From assembly GCF_000317695.1 (NCBI RefSeq), contig NC_019771.1, forward strand, positions 6,331,837 to 6,395,836: a DNA stretch of 64,000 bases, given 5' to 3'. This document shows, piece after piece, positions 27,547-35,660 of this stretch. The notes under the pieces are model-generated. The model saw only the letters and a program-made list of their open reading frames with translations, ran no database searches and was not told the origin of the DNA. The position numbers and the translations under genes are program-made. The DNA comes from Anabaena cylindrica PCC 7122. GTDB lineage: Bacteria > Cyanobacteriota > Cyanobacteriia > Cyanobacteriales > Nostocaceae. Each line of letters begins with the position of its first letter. The first letter of the stretch is position 1.

Positions 27547-29022
27547 CTAAGCATTAAGTTTCTTTTCCAGCAATTCATTAGTCAGTTTTGGATCAGCACG
27601 TTTACCAGTCTTTTTCAATACTTGTCCGACAAAGAAACCTTTGAGGTTAGTATTACCAGCACGATACTTTTCTAATTGTTGAGTATTAGCGGCTATGATT
27701 TCATCTATGATAGGTTCTAGAACAGTAGGATCACTAATTAACTCTTGACCTGCAAAAGCTTGCTCAGGAGTAATACCACTCAGTAAATCTGAGAGTTTTT
27801 CCTTTGCTTGAGCGTTGCTAATTTTACCAGTTTCAATGCGAGTAATCACATCAGCAAGATTAGCGGGAGTTAAAGCAATTTCTGCAATAGTGAGTTTTTG
27901 CTTATTCAGGTAAGCAGCAATATCTTGGGTAATCCAGTTAGCAGCAGCTTTAGGATTTGCACCAGATTTGATGGAACTTTCAAAATAATCAGCCACTGAA
28001 CTATCTTCTGTCAAGACTCGTGCATCATAAGCTGAAAGACCCAACTCACTTTCATAATGATGGCGTTTTTGTGCTGGTAATTCCGGTAACTCACTCAACC
28101 AAGTTTTTAATTGTTGCTCACTCACCTGAATTGGTGATAAATCTGGTTCGGGGAAATACCGATAATCACTAGAACCTTCCTTAACCCGCATACTACTTGT
28201 CCGTTGGGAACCTTCTTCCCACAAACGAGTTTCTTGAATAATTCTTTCCCCAGCTTCAATTGCTGCAATTTGACGCTCAATTTCATAGTCTATCGCCTTT
28301 TGGATAGCACTAAAAGAGTTCATATTCTTGATTTCTACCTTCGTCCCAAATTCCTTTCTTCCCACAGGACGAACAGAAATATTTACATCACAACGCAGAG
28401 AACCTTCCTGCATATTGCCATCACTGACACCAAGATAGCGCACAATCCGGCGTAATTCTTGAGCATATTCAGCCGCTTCTTGTCCAGAACGCAAGTCAGG
28501 TTCAGAAACAATTTCCACCAAGGGAACACCTGCGCGATTGTAATCTACCAGAGAATAGGTAGAACCAGAAAGCCTCTCACTCCCTGCGTGTACGAGTTTT
28601 CCCGCATCCTCTTCCATGTGTAAGCGGGTAATGCCAATACGTTTGCGGCTTGGGTTGCCAGTATCATCTACCAATTCAATTTCTATCCAACCGTGTTCAG
28701 CTATAGGTAAGTCATATTGAGAAATTTGGTAGTTTTTGGGTAAGTCAGGATAAAAATACTGTTTACGGTCAAATTTGCTATATTTAGCGATTTGACAATT
28801 TAGCGCCAAACCAGTTTTGACAGCATATTCTAGAACTTTGGCGTTAAGCACGGGTAAAACCCCTGGTAAACCCATACATACCGGGTCGATATTAGTATTG
28901 GGGTCAGCACCAAATGCGGTGGAACTATTGGAAAAAATTTTGGTGTTGGTACTGAGTTGACAATGGGTTTCTAAACCTATAATCGCTTCATATTCAGTTT
29001 TTACGGGTGTAGCAGTTGTCAT
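27547..29022 (-). CDS. gatB: aspartyl/glutamyl-tRNA amidotransferase subunit B
   Basis: Subunit of the GatCAB complex that converts Glu-tRNA(Gln) to Gln-tRNA(Gln), and Asp-tRNA(Asn) where needed. Cyanobacteria depend on this route. The N-terminal kinase-like domain begins YEAIIGLETHCQL and contains the signature DYNRAGVPLVEIVSEPD near residue 155 and GSLRCDVNIS near 205. The C-terminal helical and YqeY-like tail domain covers about 355-491. Full normal length of 491 residues. Single gene here; gatA and gatC are not in this window. Confidence 0.98.
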   Translation of the reverse strand: MTTATPVKTEYEAIIGLETHCQLSTNTKIFSNSSTAFGADPNTNIDPVCMGLPGVLPVLNAKVLEYAVKTGLALNCQIAKYSKFDRKQYFYPDLPKNYQISQYDLPIAEHGWIEIELVDDTGNPSRKRIGITRLHMEEDAGKLVHAGSERLSGSTYSLVDYNRAGVPLVEIVSEPDLRSGQEAAEYAQELRRIVRYLGVSDGNMQEGSLRCDVNISVRPVGRKEFGTKVEIKNMNSFSAIQKAIDYEIERQIAAIEAGERIIQETRLWEEGSQRTSSMRVKEGSSDYRYFPEPDLSPIQVSEQQLKTWLSELPELPAQKRHHYESELGLSAYDARVLTEDSSVADYFESSIKSGANPKAAANWITQDIAAYLNKQKLTIAEIALTPANLADVITRIETGKISNAQAKEKLSDLLSGITPEQAFAGQELISDPTVLEPIIDEIIAANTQQLEKYRAGNTNLKGFFVGQVLKKTGKRADPKLTNELLEKKLNA

Positions 29023-29309
29023 AATTACGATTTTTCTGAATTTTCTTTAGGGTACTATTTTAGCTGAAAACAAAAGAAGCCCCGCGCCTCACTCTTGGAC
29101 TGGACTGCTCACCACAATTCTTAAATCCTGATAAAATCCAGATTCCGGTTTTAATACTGTATCAAAAATACCGGAAACATATTCTGGGTAAAAATGATTG
29201 GGAAGTGCGATCGCAAGACTTGTAAAGCAATGCAGGATTCCTCTAAACTGGACGTGAGATAATCGTGTAAATCCTGATTTCAGAGATAGACCGGGTTTCT
29301 AGACTAAAT
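29023..29309. other. intergenic spacer, gatB / ureohydrolase
   Basis: Almost 290 bp with no gene that I can support. It contains the promoter of the leftward gatB and the 3' flank of the ureohydrolase, plus fragments of the AAATCCTGATT repeat seen elsewhere in the window. Confidence 0.4.
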
Positions 29310-30368
29310 TTAATTTCCGTAAGTACTGTTTTTCTGGGATAAATTCAATAAATTCGCCAACTTATAAACTATCCTCGCACCAACATTACCATCCCACTCA
29401 GCATCACCGACTTCACACAAATCAAAACCAATAATTTTTCTACCGCTATTTACCAATTCCCTAAACAAACAATAAGCTTGTTCTAATTCCAATCCCCCAG
29501 GAACCGGAGTTCCAGTATTTGGACACAGTTTAGGATCTAACCCATCCACATCAAAGCTAATATAAACATTTTCAGGTAAATGATTGATAATTTCTCGACA
29601 TATATCAATCCAAGTATTTCCAGAATATAACTTTTGTTTAATCGCATGATCATAATAAGCTATAATCCGCCCATTAGAATCATTGATTATATCAACTTCA
29701 TCTTGACAAATATCCCGCAAACCTACTTGCACTAACTTAGAAATTTGCGGTATTTTCATCGCATTGAACATAATCGACGCATGGGAAAATTCAAATTCCT
29801 CATAAGAGTCGCGCAAATCTGCGTGTGCGTCAATGTGCAGAATTCCATAACTCTCATATTTAGCAGCTAAGGCTTGGAAATAACCCAAAGGTGAGCTATG
29901 ATCACCACCAATGACAGCAACTTTTTTACCCTGATTCATCGCTGTTTGGCAATGTTGAAACAACCATTGATTCAACTGTTCACCTGCTTGATTAATTTCT
30001 GTTAGTACAGGTGTTAAATCAGGTGTATTTGTTAGCGGTTTACCTTCTGCTTGTCTTTCGATAATTTTGGCTGCTTGTTGACGATAGTAATGATTTTTTT
30101 CTAAAATATCTTGGGGAATTTCCACCATAAAAATTCCCTGCTTCCAACCATCAGGATTATCAAAATCGAATAAATCTATTTGGAATGACGCATCTAAAAT
30201 CCGTTGTGGCCCGTTAGCAGTACCCGCCCCATAGGAAACTGTAACTTCCCAAGGTACGGCAAAGATAATCAAGTTTGCAGACTCGTAATCATAAGGTAAA
30301 CCCAGTAAATTACCATTCATTTCAGCTATACCGCTGGGGTTGTAGTCTTGAATTTGATTACTCATCAC
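29310..30368 (-). CDS. ureohydrolase family protein, agmatinase-like
   Basis: Binuclear manganese or nickel hydrolase of the arginase/agmatinase superfamily, 352 residues. The metal ligands are intact: GGDHS near residue 152, DAHADLRDSYEE near 176 and SFDVDGLDP near 272. Agmatinase would give putrescine and urea, part of arginine catabolism. Cyanobacterial members of this superfamily also include guanidine hydrolases, and I cannot separate the two by eye. The start MMSNQIQDYNP has two adjacent ATG codons. It lies downstream of a cluster of minus-strand terminator-bearing units (30605-31041), which could be small RNAs or part of its leader. Confidence 0.85.
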   Translation of the reverse strand: MMSNQIQDYNPSGIAEMNGNLLGLPYDYESANLIIFAVPWEVTVSYGAGTANGPQRILDASFQIDLFDFDNPDGWKQGIFMVEIPQDILEKNHYYRQQAAKIIERQAEGKPLTNTPDLTPVLTEINQAGEQLNQWLFQHCQTAMNQGKKVAVIGGDHSSPLGYFQALAAKYESYGILHIDAHADLRDSYEEFEFSHASIMFNAMKIPQISKLVQVGLRDICQDEVDIINDSNGRIIAYYDHAIKQKLYSGNTWIDICREIINHLPENVYISFDVDGLDPKLCPNTGTPVPGGLELEQAYCLFRELVNSGRKIIGFDLCEVGDAEWDGNVGARIVYKLANLLNLSQKNSTYGN

Positions 30369-30604
30369 TTATCTTCTGGATATATATCAGCAGACAAAAC
30401 CTGCTTGGTTGACATTTGCATTGTAGCAGTGTAAATCAATGAAATAAACTTACAGGATATTGTAGATAAATGAGGCTTCCGTGAGCGTTAGCGGCTTGAG
30501 TGAGCCTTCTCTGCGAACCGGTACGCCGAACTCCGATAGCTTGCATGGCGTAGCCATACGGTACAAAGATAAATGATAAAATTCTTGTGGCACTGATTAC
30601 ATTT

Positions 30605-30680
30605 AAAAAAAAGGTTTGGTTTATTACCAAACCTCTATAATTGCTGTGCTTAACAACGTACTAAATTAATTTAGTACTAG
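30605..30680 (-). ncRNA. candidate small RNA, unit C
   Basis: Strong minus-strand terminator: AGGTTTGG (30634-30627) with CCAAACCT (30619-30612), then eight T. Upstream is a perfect 20-bp palindrome GTACTAAATTAATTTAGTAC (30658-30677) and, before it, the block TAGGAAGATGA shared with unit D. A TATGTA box at 30692-30687 could be the -10 element; the 5' end is a guess. It could also be an attenuator in the leader of the ureohydrolase gene, 240 bp downstream. Confidence 0.5.
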
Positions 30681-30811
30681 TCTGCTTACATATCATCTTC
30701 CTAAAGGATGTATCCAAATACCCCAAAAACTGATACAAGGTTACTTGGTCACAATTTTTAATATCTTTGGAAGTTACCTGATCAAAATAAATAAGCAACT
30801 ATCTTAAGCAT

Positions 30812-30883
30812 AAAAAAGGCGTGGACTAAAGCCAAGCCTTTGTATATACCAGGTGTTTACCATATGTAGATAATTTAAACCCT
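30812..30883 (-). ncRNA. candidate small RNA, unit D
   Basis: Terminator-like hairpin AAGGCTTGG (30840-30832) with CCACGCCTT (30824-30816), one mismatch, followed by TTTTTT. It shares the upstream block TAGGAAGATGA and flanking similarity (ATTTG, TAA, CAGA, TAAATTA at like spacing) with unit C about 205 bp away. So C and D appear to be diverged copies. The 5' end is uncertain. Confidence 0.45.
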
Positions 30884-30949
30884 TTCTGATTAGAGTTCAT
30901 CTTCCTATGAGGTGTGTACAAATTGTGTAACAGATGCTAGTAGGGCTTC

Positions 30950-31041
30950 AAAAAAAATAAAGCCCAAACTGGCTTTATAAGCAGCAAACAGGACAGGGTG
31001 GTTAGGAGTCAAGTGATGATACTAGTCATCACTTGACTGCA
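30950..31041 (-). ncRNA. candidate small RNA, unit E
   Basis: A minus-strand TATATT box (31053-31048) with TTGTAT 16 bases upstream could start an RNA near 31041. It would contain a perfect 13-bp hairpin (AGTCAAGTGATGA, 31038-31026 with 31019-31007, 6-base loop) and end at a second hairpin AAAGCC/GGGCTTT (30976-30971 with 30965-30959) followed by ATTTTTTTTG. All parts of a stand-alone small RNA are present. No open frame fits. Confidence 0.55.
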
Positions 31042-31134
31042 ACTTTTAATATAATTGTTGTAGTTCGCCATACAAGGGTTATTCCCGGCTAATAAACAAC
31101 ATGAGATAAATGTCTCTGCTTTTTGGAACTATCT

Positions 31135-31334
31135 ATGATGTATGAAAATTTAGCGGATCATAGTAGTGTACTTTTACCAGTACATCAAGCTTCCATTATT
31201 TGGAATGGTGAAAAAAGATAAATTAATATGCTGGCGATAGGAAGGCTGCCATTATTGACAACGGAATTACTTAATGGCAATGAAGTATCTGTCGAACTTA
31301 AAGAAGCGGATTGATAGTAATTGAAGAGATATAA
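31135..31334 (+). pseudogene. remnant of a clan AA (retropepsin-like) aspartic protease gene
   Basis: Reading through one stop codon (TAA at 31219) and one frameshift near 31307 restores a C-terminal half: MYENLADHSSVLLPVHQASI, IWNGEKR, then LAIGRLPLLTTELLNGNEV and finally GLIVIEEI. This matches the usual end of small cyanobacterial clan AA proteases (NLADNSTV..., IGRLPLLGT..., GGLVTIEEL). The half with the catalytic DTG is gone. The identification rests on remembered family patterns. Confidence 0.6.
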
Positions 31335-31419
31335 CCAAATATCAACTTCTCCAAAAGAAATGATATCTATTACCTGTGCAAACTTAACTAAATAATAGTA
31401 AACTGGCAGAGAAATACTA

Positions 31420-31569
31420 CTAAATAGTAGCCAGGTAATTGTCTAGTTTCTCTAAAAGTTCCACCAAATCCTCTAATGTGAGAATTTCTTCAGATTCTTG
31501 ACTGGAGTAATTAGCATCAACGAGGAATTGCATTGATTCTTGGATAAAGTTGGGATGGTAGAGTTGCAT
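31420..31569 (-). CDS. small hypothetical protein (49 aa)
   Basis: ATG at 31569 to TAG at 31420 encodes an acidic helical peptide beginning MQLYHPNFIQESMQFLVDAN and ending LVELLEKLDNYLATI. The codon use is like that of neighbouring genes and the middle (EESEEILTLEDLVELLEKL-like) would form an amphipathic helix. The ribosome site is weak (AAAGAA). I do not recognise a family. It could be a real small gene or chance; its position in an otherwise gene-poor spacer leaves it undecided. Confidence 0.45.
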   Translation of the reverse strand: MQLYHPNFIQESMQFLVDANYSSQESEEILTLEDLVELLEKLDNYLATI

Positions 31570-31676
31570 TTCTTTGTGATTTGTTGGTTTATACTCTCAC
31601 AATAGATCTAGATTGTGGAAATCTTGTGGAGATGTTAAGATTTTTGCTTCTTTAGCTTATTAGCCTGTTTATCATT

Positions 31677-32102
31677 ATGCAAAAAACCTTATTTCATCTC
31701 GCTTTTCCTGTTACTGATATTACCAAAACTAAAGCCTATTATGTTGATGCTTTGGGCTGTATAAGCGGAAGAGAAAACCCCCATGCCCTGATTCTCAATC
31801 TCTATGGTCATCAACTTGTAGCCCACGTTACTCAAGAATTAACACCCCAAAGAGGTATTTATCCTCGACATTTTGGGTTAATTTTTACAGATAAGCAAGA
31901 TTGGCAGCAATTGCTAGATAGGGCGCAAATAAAACAACTAACTTTTAGAGAAGAAGCCAAAAACCGCTTTGTTGGTTCTCCTTTAGAGCATAATACTTTT
32001 TTTTTAGAAGATCCTTTTTATAATTTAATGGAATTTAAGTATTATCGCTATCCAGAGGCGATTTTTGGGAGTTCTGAGCATATTCTGATTGGCGAAACTT
32101 AA
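31677..32102 (+). CDS. VOC/glyoxalase family protein
   Basis: Protein of 141 residues with the vicinal-oxygen-chelate fold. It opens FHLAFPVTDITKTKAYYVDALG, the typical first beta-alpha-beta unit, with a His as probable first metal ligand, and ends FFLEDPFYNLMEFKYY, the second module with the Glu ligand. This is one of many small single-chain dioxygenase- or glyoxalase-like proteins; the substrate is unknown. It begins 107 bp after the 49-aa open frame on the opposite strand and is monocistronic. Confidence 0.88.
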   Translation: MQKTLFHLAFPVTDITKTKAYYVDALGCISGRENPHALILNLYGHQLVAHVTQELTPQRGIYPRHFGLIFTDKQDWQQLLDRAQIKQLTFREEAKNRFVGSPLEHNTFFLEDPFYNLMEFKYYRYPEAIFGSSEHILIGET

Positions 32103-32124
32103 ACTAAAGTTATTAGCTACGCTT

Positions 32125-32242
32125 TAGCGTTTCCCACTAAGCGTGATATACAAAATTACCCCTCCCCAATCCTTACCTTACCAAGGGGAGGGTGCGCGAT
32201 AGCGCGGGTGGGGTGTATTTCATGAGCTTGGGAACTGCTATG
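32125..32242 (+). repeat. dispersed repeat of about 100 bp, family 1 (copy 2)
   Basis: Copy of the sequence at 57048-57160, same orientation, and inverted relative to 16075-16170. Shared blocks are AGCGTTTCCCACTA, CGTGATATACAAAATTACC, AAGGGGAGGGTGCGCGATAG and GGGGTGTATTTCATGAG. The stop codon of the leftward lipase gene (32238-32240) lies within its right end. Confidence 0.88.
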
Positions 32243-32867
32243 ATGCGGAATTAATTGGTTGTGTTAATGCTTCTGCTACTATTGCTAGAGTTCGATTATC
32301 TGTTAACATCCAAGGGTGGAATGCAACTGGTAAAATAACTTCATTACCTAATGAGATTTGTGAACTTTTAGCAGGTACAATCATTAAATCATAAGGTGTC
32401 CATATAGATGTAAAATTTAACTGTTTTAACATCTCGACATCAGAATTTAAATTCTGAAGCAAAGAACTAGCGGGACGCATTTGCACACAACCCGGAAGCC
32501 AAGAAGCGTAAGCCATCATAGTTCCTCGATGAGGAGATGATATGGTGATAAAACGCTTTACTCTATCTATTCCCCCCAAGCGTTGGATGTAATAGCGACT
32601 GACAATTCCACCCATGCTAAAGCCTAGTAAATCAAATGGTTGTTCTGGTGCAAAAGTAGCGGCTACATAATCAGCTACCTGCTGTGCTAACTTATCCAGA
32701 ACCTCAGATCCATTATTAGGCAACAAATCTAGGGTGTAAACCGACCAACCTCTTTGTCTGAGGTAAAACGCCATTTTATTAAAAACTGCGCCTGTGTCAT
32801 TAATACCATGTACTAATAAAACAGGATGGCGCAGTTGCTGTTCAGTGTTCATTGGATTTTTTGGCAT
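32238..32867 (-). CDS. lipase/esterase of the alpha/beta hydrolase fold
   Basis: Small lipase-like enzyme of 209 residues. It starts with the HG-dipeptide strand PVLLVHGINDTG, and the nucleophile elbow is LLGFSMGGIVSRYY near residue 90. SPHRGT follows, as in LipA/EstA and PGAP1-like lipases. The acid and His are expected in the C-terminal third (FHPWML and nearby), but the C-terminus is short. There is no obvious signal peptide, so it is probably cytoplasmic. Starts at 32870 (TTG), 32867 (ATG) and 32849 (ATG) are all in frame; no clear ribosome site decides. Confidence 0.82.
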   Translation of the reverse strand: MPKNPMNTEQQLRHPVLLVHGINDTGAVFNKMAFYLRQRGWSVYTLDLLPNNGSEVLDKLAQQVADYVAATFAPEQPFDLLGFSMGGIVSRYYIQRLGGIDRVKRFITISSPHRGTMMAYASWLPGCVQMRPASSLLQNLNSDVEMLKQLNFTSIWTPYDLMIVPAKSSQISLGNEVILPVAFHPWMLTDNRTLAIVAEALTQPINSAS

Positions 32868-33205
32868 CAAGTCTGTAGAAAATATAACTGAGTAGCATAT
32901 CCACTTGCAAACAAGCTATGACAGTTTTTGTAGGTAACTAGCGATTGTAAATTTTTATTAAGTAAAGTCTCAGAATCTTGCTCCTCGTTACATTAAAATT
33001 TAATAATTAGTTCGCAGTATTTACAAGTTGCCAGTAGTTGTAATGAGGTGATAACAGTTGTCCTATAGCGTGACTACAATTTGATAAGTAGAAATGTGTA
33101 GGGATTCTTACCGGAAGCAATTAGGGCAACAAAATGTAACATTTTACTGCAATAATTAATAATTACGTTGATATTGCAAGATATTTAAACACAGGAGGAA
33201 TTGTC
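32868..33205. other. divergent intergenic region
   Basis: About 340 bp between the leftward lipase gene and the rightward small Ala/Lys-rich gene. No open frame or hairpin stands out. ACAGGAGGAA at 33191-33200 is the ribosome site of the rightward gene. Confidence 0.4.
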
Positions 33206-33571
33206 ATGTTTGGATTTATCAAAAATTTAATCGCGGGAATTTTGGGTTTTATCACTGGACTGTTTGCGAAGAAAGATAATGGTTACTACTTACAACTAAA
33301 TGAAGAAGCAACAGAAGCCAAACCAGTAGCAACTAAAGCTAAAGCAGAACCTGCTAAAGCAACAGCAGCTAAACCAGAAGCAGTAGCAACTAAAGCCAAA
33401 GCAGAACCTGCTAAAGCACCAGCAGTCAAACCAGAACCCGCTAAAGTACCAGATGAGACTACATTTGCACCCAAGTATTTAGTTCCTTCTTCTTCTAATG
33501 GTCGTCGCCGTCCTGGAGCAAATATGAATACCTATCTAGATATGGCGCGTCAGGTGAAAACTCCTGGATAA
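33206..33571 (+). CDS. small protein with hydrophobic N-terminus and Ala/Lys/Pro repeats
   Basis: Protein of 121 residues preceded by an excellent ribosome site (AGGAGGAA, 6-7 bases before ATG), so probably well expressed. Residues 1-20 form an amphipathic or membrane-inserting helix (FGFIKNLIAGILGFITGLF). Residues 40-85 contain a repeated KAKAEPAKA...KPE module (two copies of about 22 residues). The C-terminus YLVPSSSNGRRRPGANMNTYLDMAR is different in character and may be the conserved functional end. I know no family function. Membrane-peripheral location, perhaps at the thylakoid, is inferred from the helix. Confidence 0.75.
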   Translation: MFGFIKNLIAGILGFITGLFAKKDNGYYLQLNEEATEAKPVATKAKAEPAKATAAKPEAVATKAKAEPAKAPAVKPEPAKVPDETTFAPKYLVPSSSNGRRRPGANMNTYLDMARQVKTPG

Positions 33572-33670
33572 ATTTGGCGACAGGGCATTAATAATTCAAT
33601 TTTGGATTTTGAATTCTTAGATTAAGCATTTTGAACTATTTTTTGAACTATCTAATGCAAAATCTAAAAT

Positions 33671-34780
33671 CTAAAATTTTGTTTTGATTTCCATGCCCTG
33701 TGAATTTGTTGATGCCTTTTTAAGAAATACAATTCCACTGTATAAGTGAAATGCTGAATCCCAATTGCTTTTTTCTCGTCGGAATAAGTGAATGTGAGAG
33801 GGAATTTTATTCAGCATTTCTGATTGATCTAATACTGTTTCTCCAAAAGATTTAAAATCTGACCAAATTTTGACTTGTGGTAGTTGATGTTCAACCCAGT
33901 TGATCAAACTATTCCAGTTGATTCTAATTGTATTTTGATTGGCTTGGGGCGTAATTTCTAAACCTTGCTGATATTCATAGCCTTGGTCATAAATTCGCAA
34001 GATGCTATTTCTGTTAGGTAAATGTAAATCACAGAATTGGGCATAGTCTTGAGTTTGGGTTTTGCGTTCTAGTTGACGACGGGCGTTTACATCTACAACC
34101 TGTTCAAAAATTGGTAATAGCCCAATAACTCTATCTGTGACTTCTGACCAGTGAAAACTGAACGAACCAAGTTGATTTTCTGCATTGCGACAAATCACTG
34201 TAGGTTTTGGTTGCAATTCTGAAAAATATTGAACTTGAAATACTTGAATTTGCTGAATTTGTGGAAGTGTCAGCCAGAAACATGGAATTCCTGCCTGTTG
34301 TATCTGTTTGCCATAAAATTGAAGTTCGCCCACTTTTCCGTTGCGGTATACTCTCCAACTGCGACTTGGTAGTATTAATCTAGCTGTGTAGGGGTCTATC
34401 TGCATAATCTGAGCTAGTTTTGGCGCAGCTATGGTTTTGAGTTCGTTACTAATGGGTTCTAATATTAATATTCCCTGTTCGGTGTTAGTTGGTTCTGCTG
34501 TGGCTTGGGAAATAGCTCTTTGTTTTTCTTCTTGCTTGATTTCTTCTAGGCGCTGCAAACCTTGACGTGCTTGAGCCAAGATTTTGTTATGGCTTGTTAC
34601 TCGTAGTAGTTGACGATAAATTTTTTCTGCTTGCTGACGCTTTCCAGACACTTCATGCAAGCGACCTAGATAAAGTTGTACCCAAGGATTTTCTGGGGAT
34701 TCTTTGAGTAGGGGTTTGAGTAATGTGGCTGCGGTTTGATAGTCTTTGCGTTCAAAGGCAGCGACGACTTCTTCCAGCAT
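33671..34780 (-). CDS. tetratricopeptide-repeat protein
   Basis: Protein of 369 residues. The N-terminus (about 1-80) holds two TPR units (AAFERKDYQTAATLLKPLLKESPENPWVQ, read in parts, then YLGRLHEVSGKRQQAEKIYRQLL). A short Gln/Glu-rich linker follows, then a conserved domain of unknown function (about 115-355) rich in aromatic residues. There is no signal peptide. It lies 78 bp after rsmE on the same strand, possibly co-transcribed. The family is common in cyanobacteria; its role is unknown. Confidence 0.78.
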   Translation of the reverse strand: MLEEVVAAFERKDYQTAATLLKPLLKESPENPWVQLYLGRLHEVSGKRQQAEKIYRQLLRVTSHNKILAQARQGLQRLEEIKQEEKQRAISQATAEPTNTEQGILILEPISNELKTIAAPKLAQIMQIDPYTARLILPSRSWRVYRNGKVGELQFYGKQIQQAGIPCFWLTLPQIQQIQVFQVQYFSELQPKPTVICRNAENQLGSFSFHWSEVTDRVIGLLPIFEQVVDVNARRQLERKTQTQDYAQFCDLHLPNRNSILRIYDQGYEYQQGLEITPQANQNTIRINWNSLINWVEHQLPQVKIWSDFKSFGETVLDQSEMLNKIPSHIHLFRREKSNWDSAFHLYSGIVFLKKASTNSQGMEIKTKF

Positions 34781-34858
34781 GATTTTTAAGGACTCTGAAT
34801 GGATGTCTCGCGCTAAGGCGCAAAGAAAAGTGTTACCGTTTTGCGTGAGATATATCCT

Positions 34859-35569
34859 TTATAGTTCACAAGCAGCCGCAATTAATGATACAGCAACCAT
34901 TGGTGCGGTGACTGCCCGGAGGATGCGACGACCAAGGGAAATAGGCTGAAATTCTGCTTCTTGTGCGATCGCAATTTCTTGATCTGTCCATCCTCCTTCT
35001 GGGCCTGTAGCGATCGCAATTTCTCTAGATAAGTTATTATCTATTACCTTTGATAAATGTAGATAGTGACCACGCGCTTCACAAATAAAACGCTGATTAG
35101 CTTCACATTCATTGATAGCCTTAGTAAAAGCTATAGGTTCTAATATTGTGGGGATAAAAGAACGCTCTGATTGTTCCGCTGCTTCGGCGGCAATGCGTCG
35201 CCAGCGTTCAAGTTTTTGAGGACTAGGATTGAGTAAAGTGCGATCGCTCAAAATTGGTACAATACAAGCTACACCCAACTCTGTACAACACCGGACAACA
35301 TCATCAAAACCATTTCCTTTCGGTAAAGCCAGCATCAAAGTTATAGATACAGGTAACTCTGTTTCTACTTGTAATGCTTCTAAAACCTGTCCCTGATCCC
35401 CTGCTACCTGCGCTAACCACCATTTACCCATGCCATCCATGGCAATAAATTTATCTCCCTCCTGCAAGCGCAGAACCCGCAATAAATAATGTTGTTGTTG
35501 GGGTGTAAATGAAATTTGTCCTTGTTGGAGTTGGAAAGGCTGAATAGTAATGCGTTGGAGTTGAGACAT
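34859..35569 (-). CDS. rsmE: 16S rRNA (uracil(1498)-N(3))-methyltransferase
   Basis: SPOUT-class methyltransferase that modifies U1498 of 16S rRNA using S-adenosylmethionine. The N-terminal PUA-like domain is followed by the trefoil-knot domain with the SAM-binding motifs IAIATGPEGGWTDQEI near residue 185 and LGRRILRAVTAPMVAVSLI at the end. RCCTELGVACIVPILSDRT is the expected motif near residue 95. Length 236, normal. Its ATG is one base away from the far-left possible start of the divergent carbonic anhydrase gene, so the two share a very compact promoter region. Confidence 0.95.
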   Translation of the reverse strand: MSQLQRITIQPFQLQQGQISFTPQQQHYLLRVLRLQEGDKFIAMDGMGKWWLAQVAGDQGQVLEALQVETELPVSITLMLALPKGNGFDDVVRCCTELGVACIVPILSDRTLLNPSPQKLERWRRIAAEAAEQSERSFIPTILEPIAFTKAINECEANQRFICEARGHYLHLSKVIDNNLSREIAIATGPEGGWTDQEIAIAQEAEFQPISLGRRILRAVTAPMVAVSLIAAACEL

Positions 35570-35570
35570 A

Positions 35571-35660
35571 ATGTGTCTGAATCAGGATTTACAAGATTTA
35601 AGGATTTACAGGATAATGGTTTTTGATTTATTGTCTGAGTCAAGATTTGCAAGATTTAAG
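35571..35660. repeat. CAGGATTTACAAGATTT-type repeat
   Basis: Repeats such as TCAGGATTTACAAGATTTA and TCAAGATTTGCAAGATTTAA lie between rsmE and carbonic anhydrase. The same motif appears inverted at about 59080-59125. It runs into the possible 5' coding part of the carbonic anhydrase gene and makes that start uncertain. Confidence 0.6.

Noticed and set aside
30436..30630. 64-residue minus-strand frame upstream of the ureohydrolase gene
   Set aside because: It overlaps the unit C terminator and a dispersed repeat, and its composition is not protein-like.
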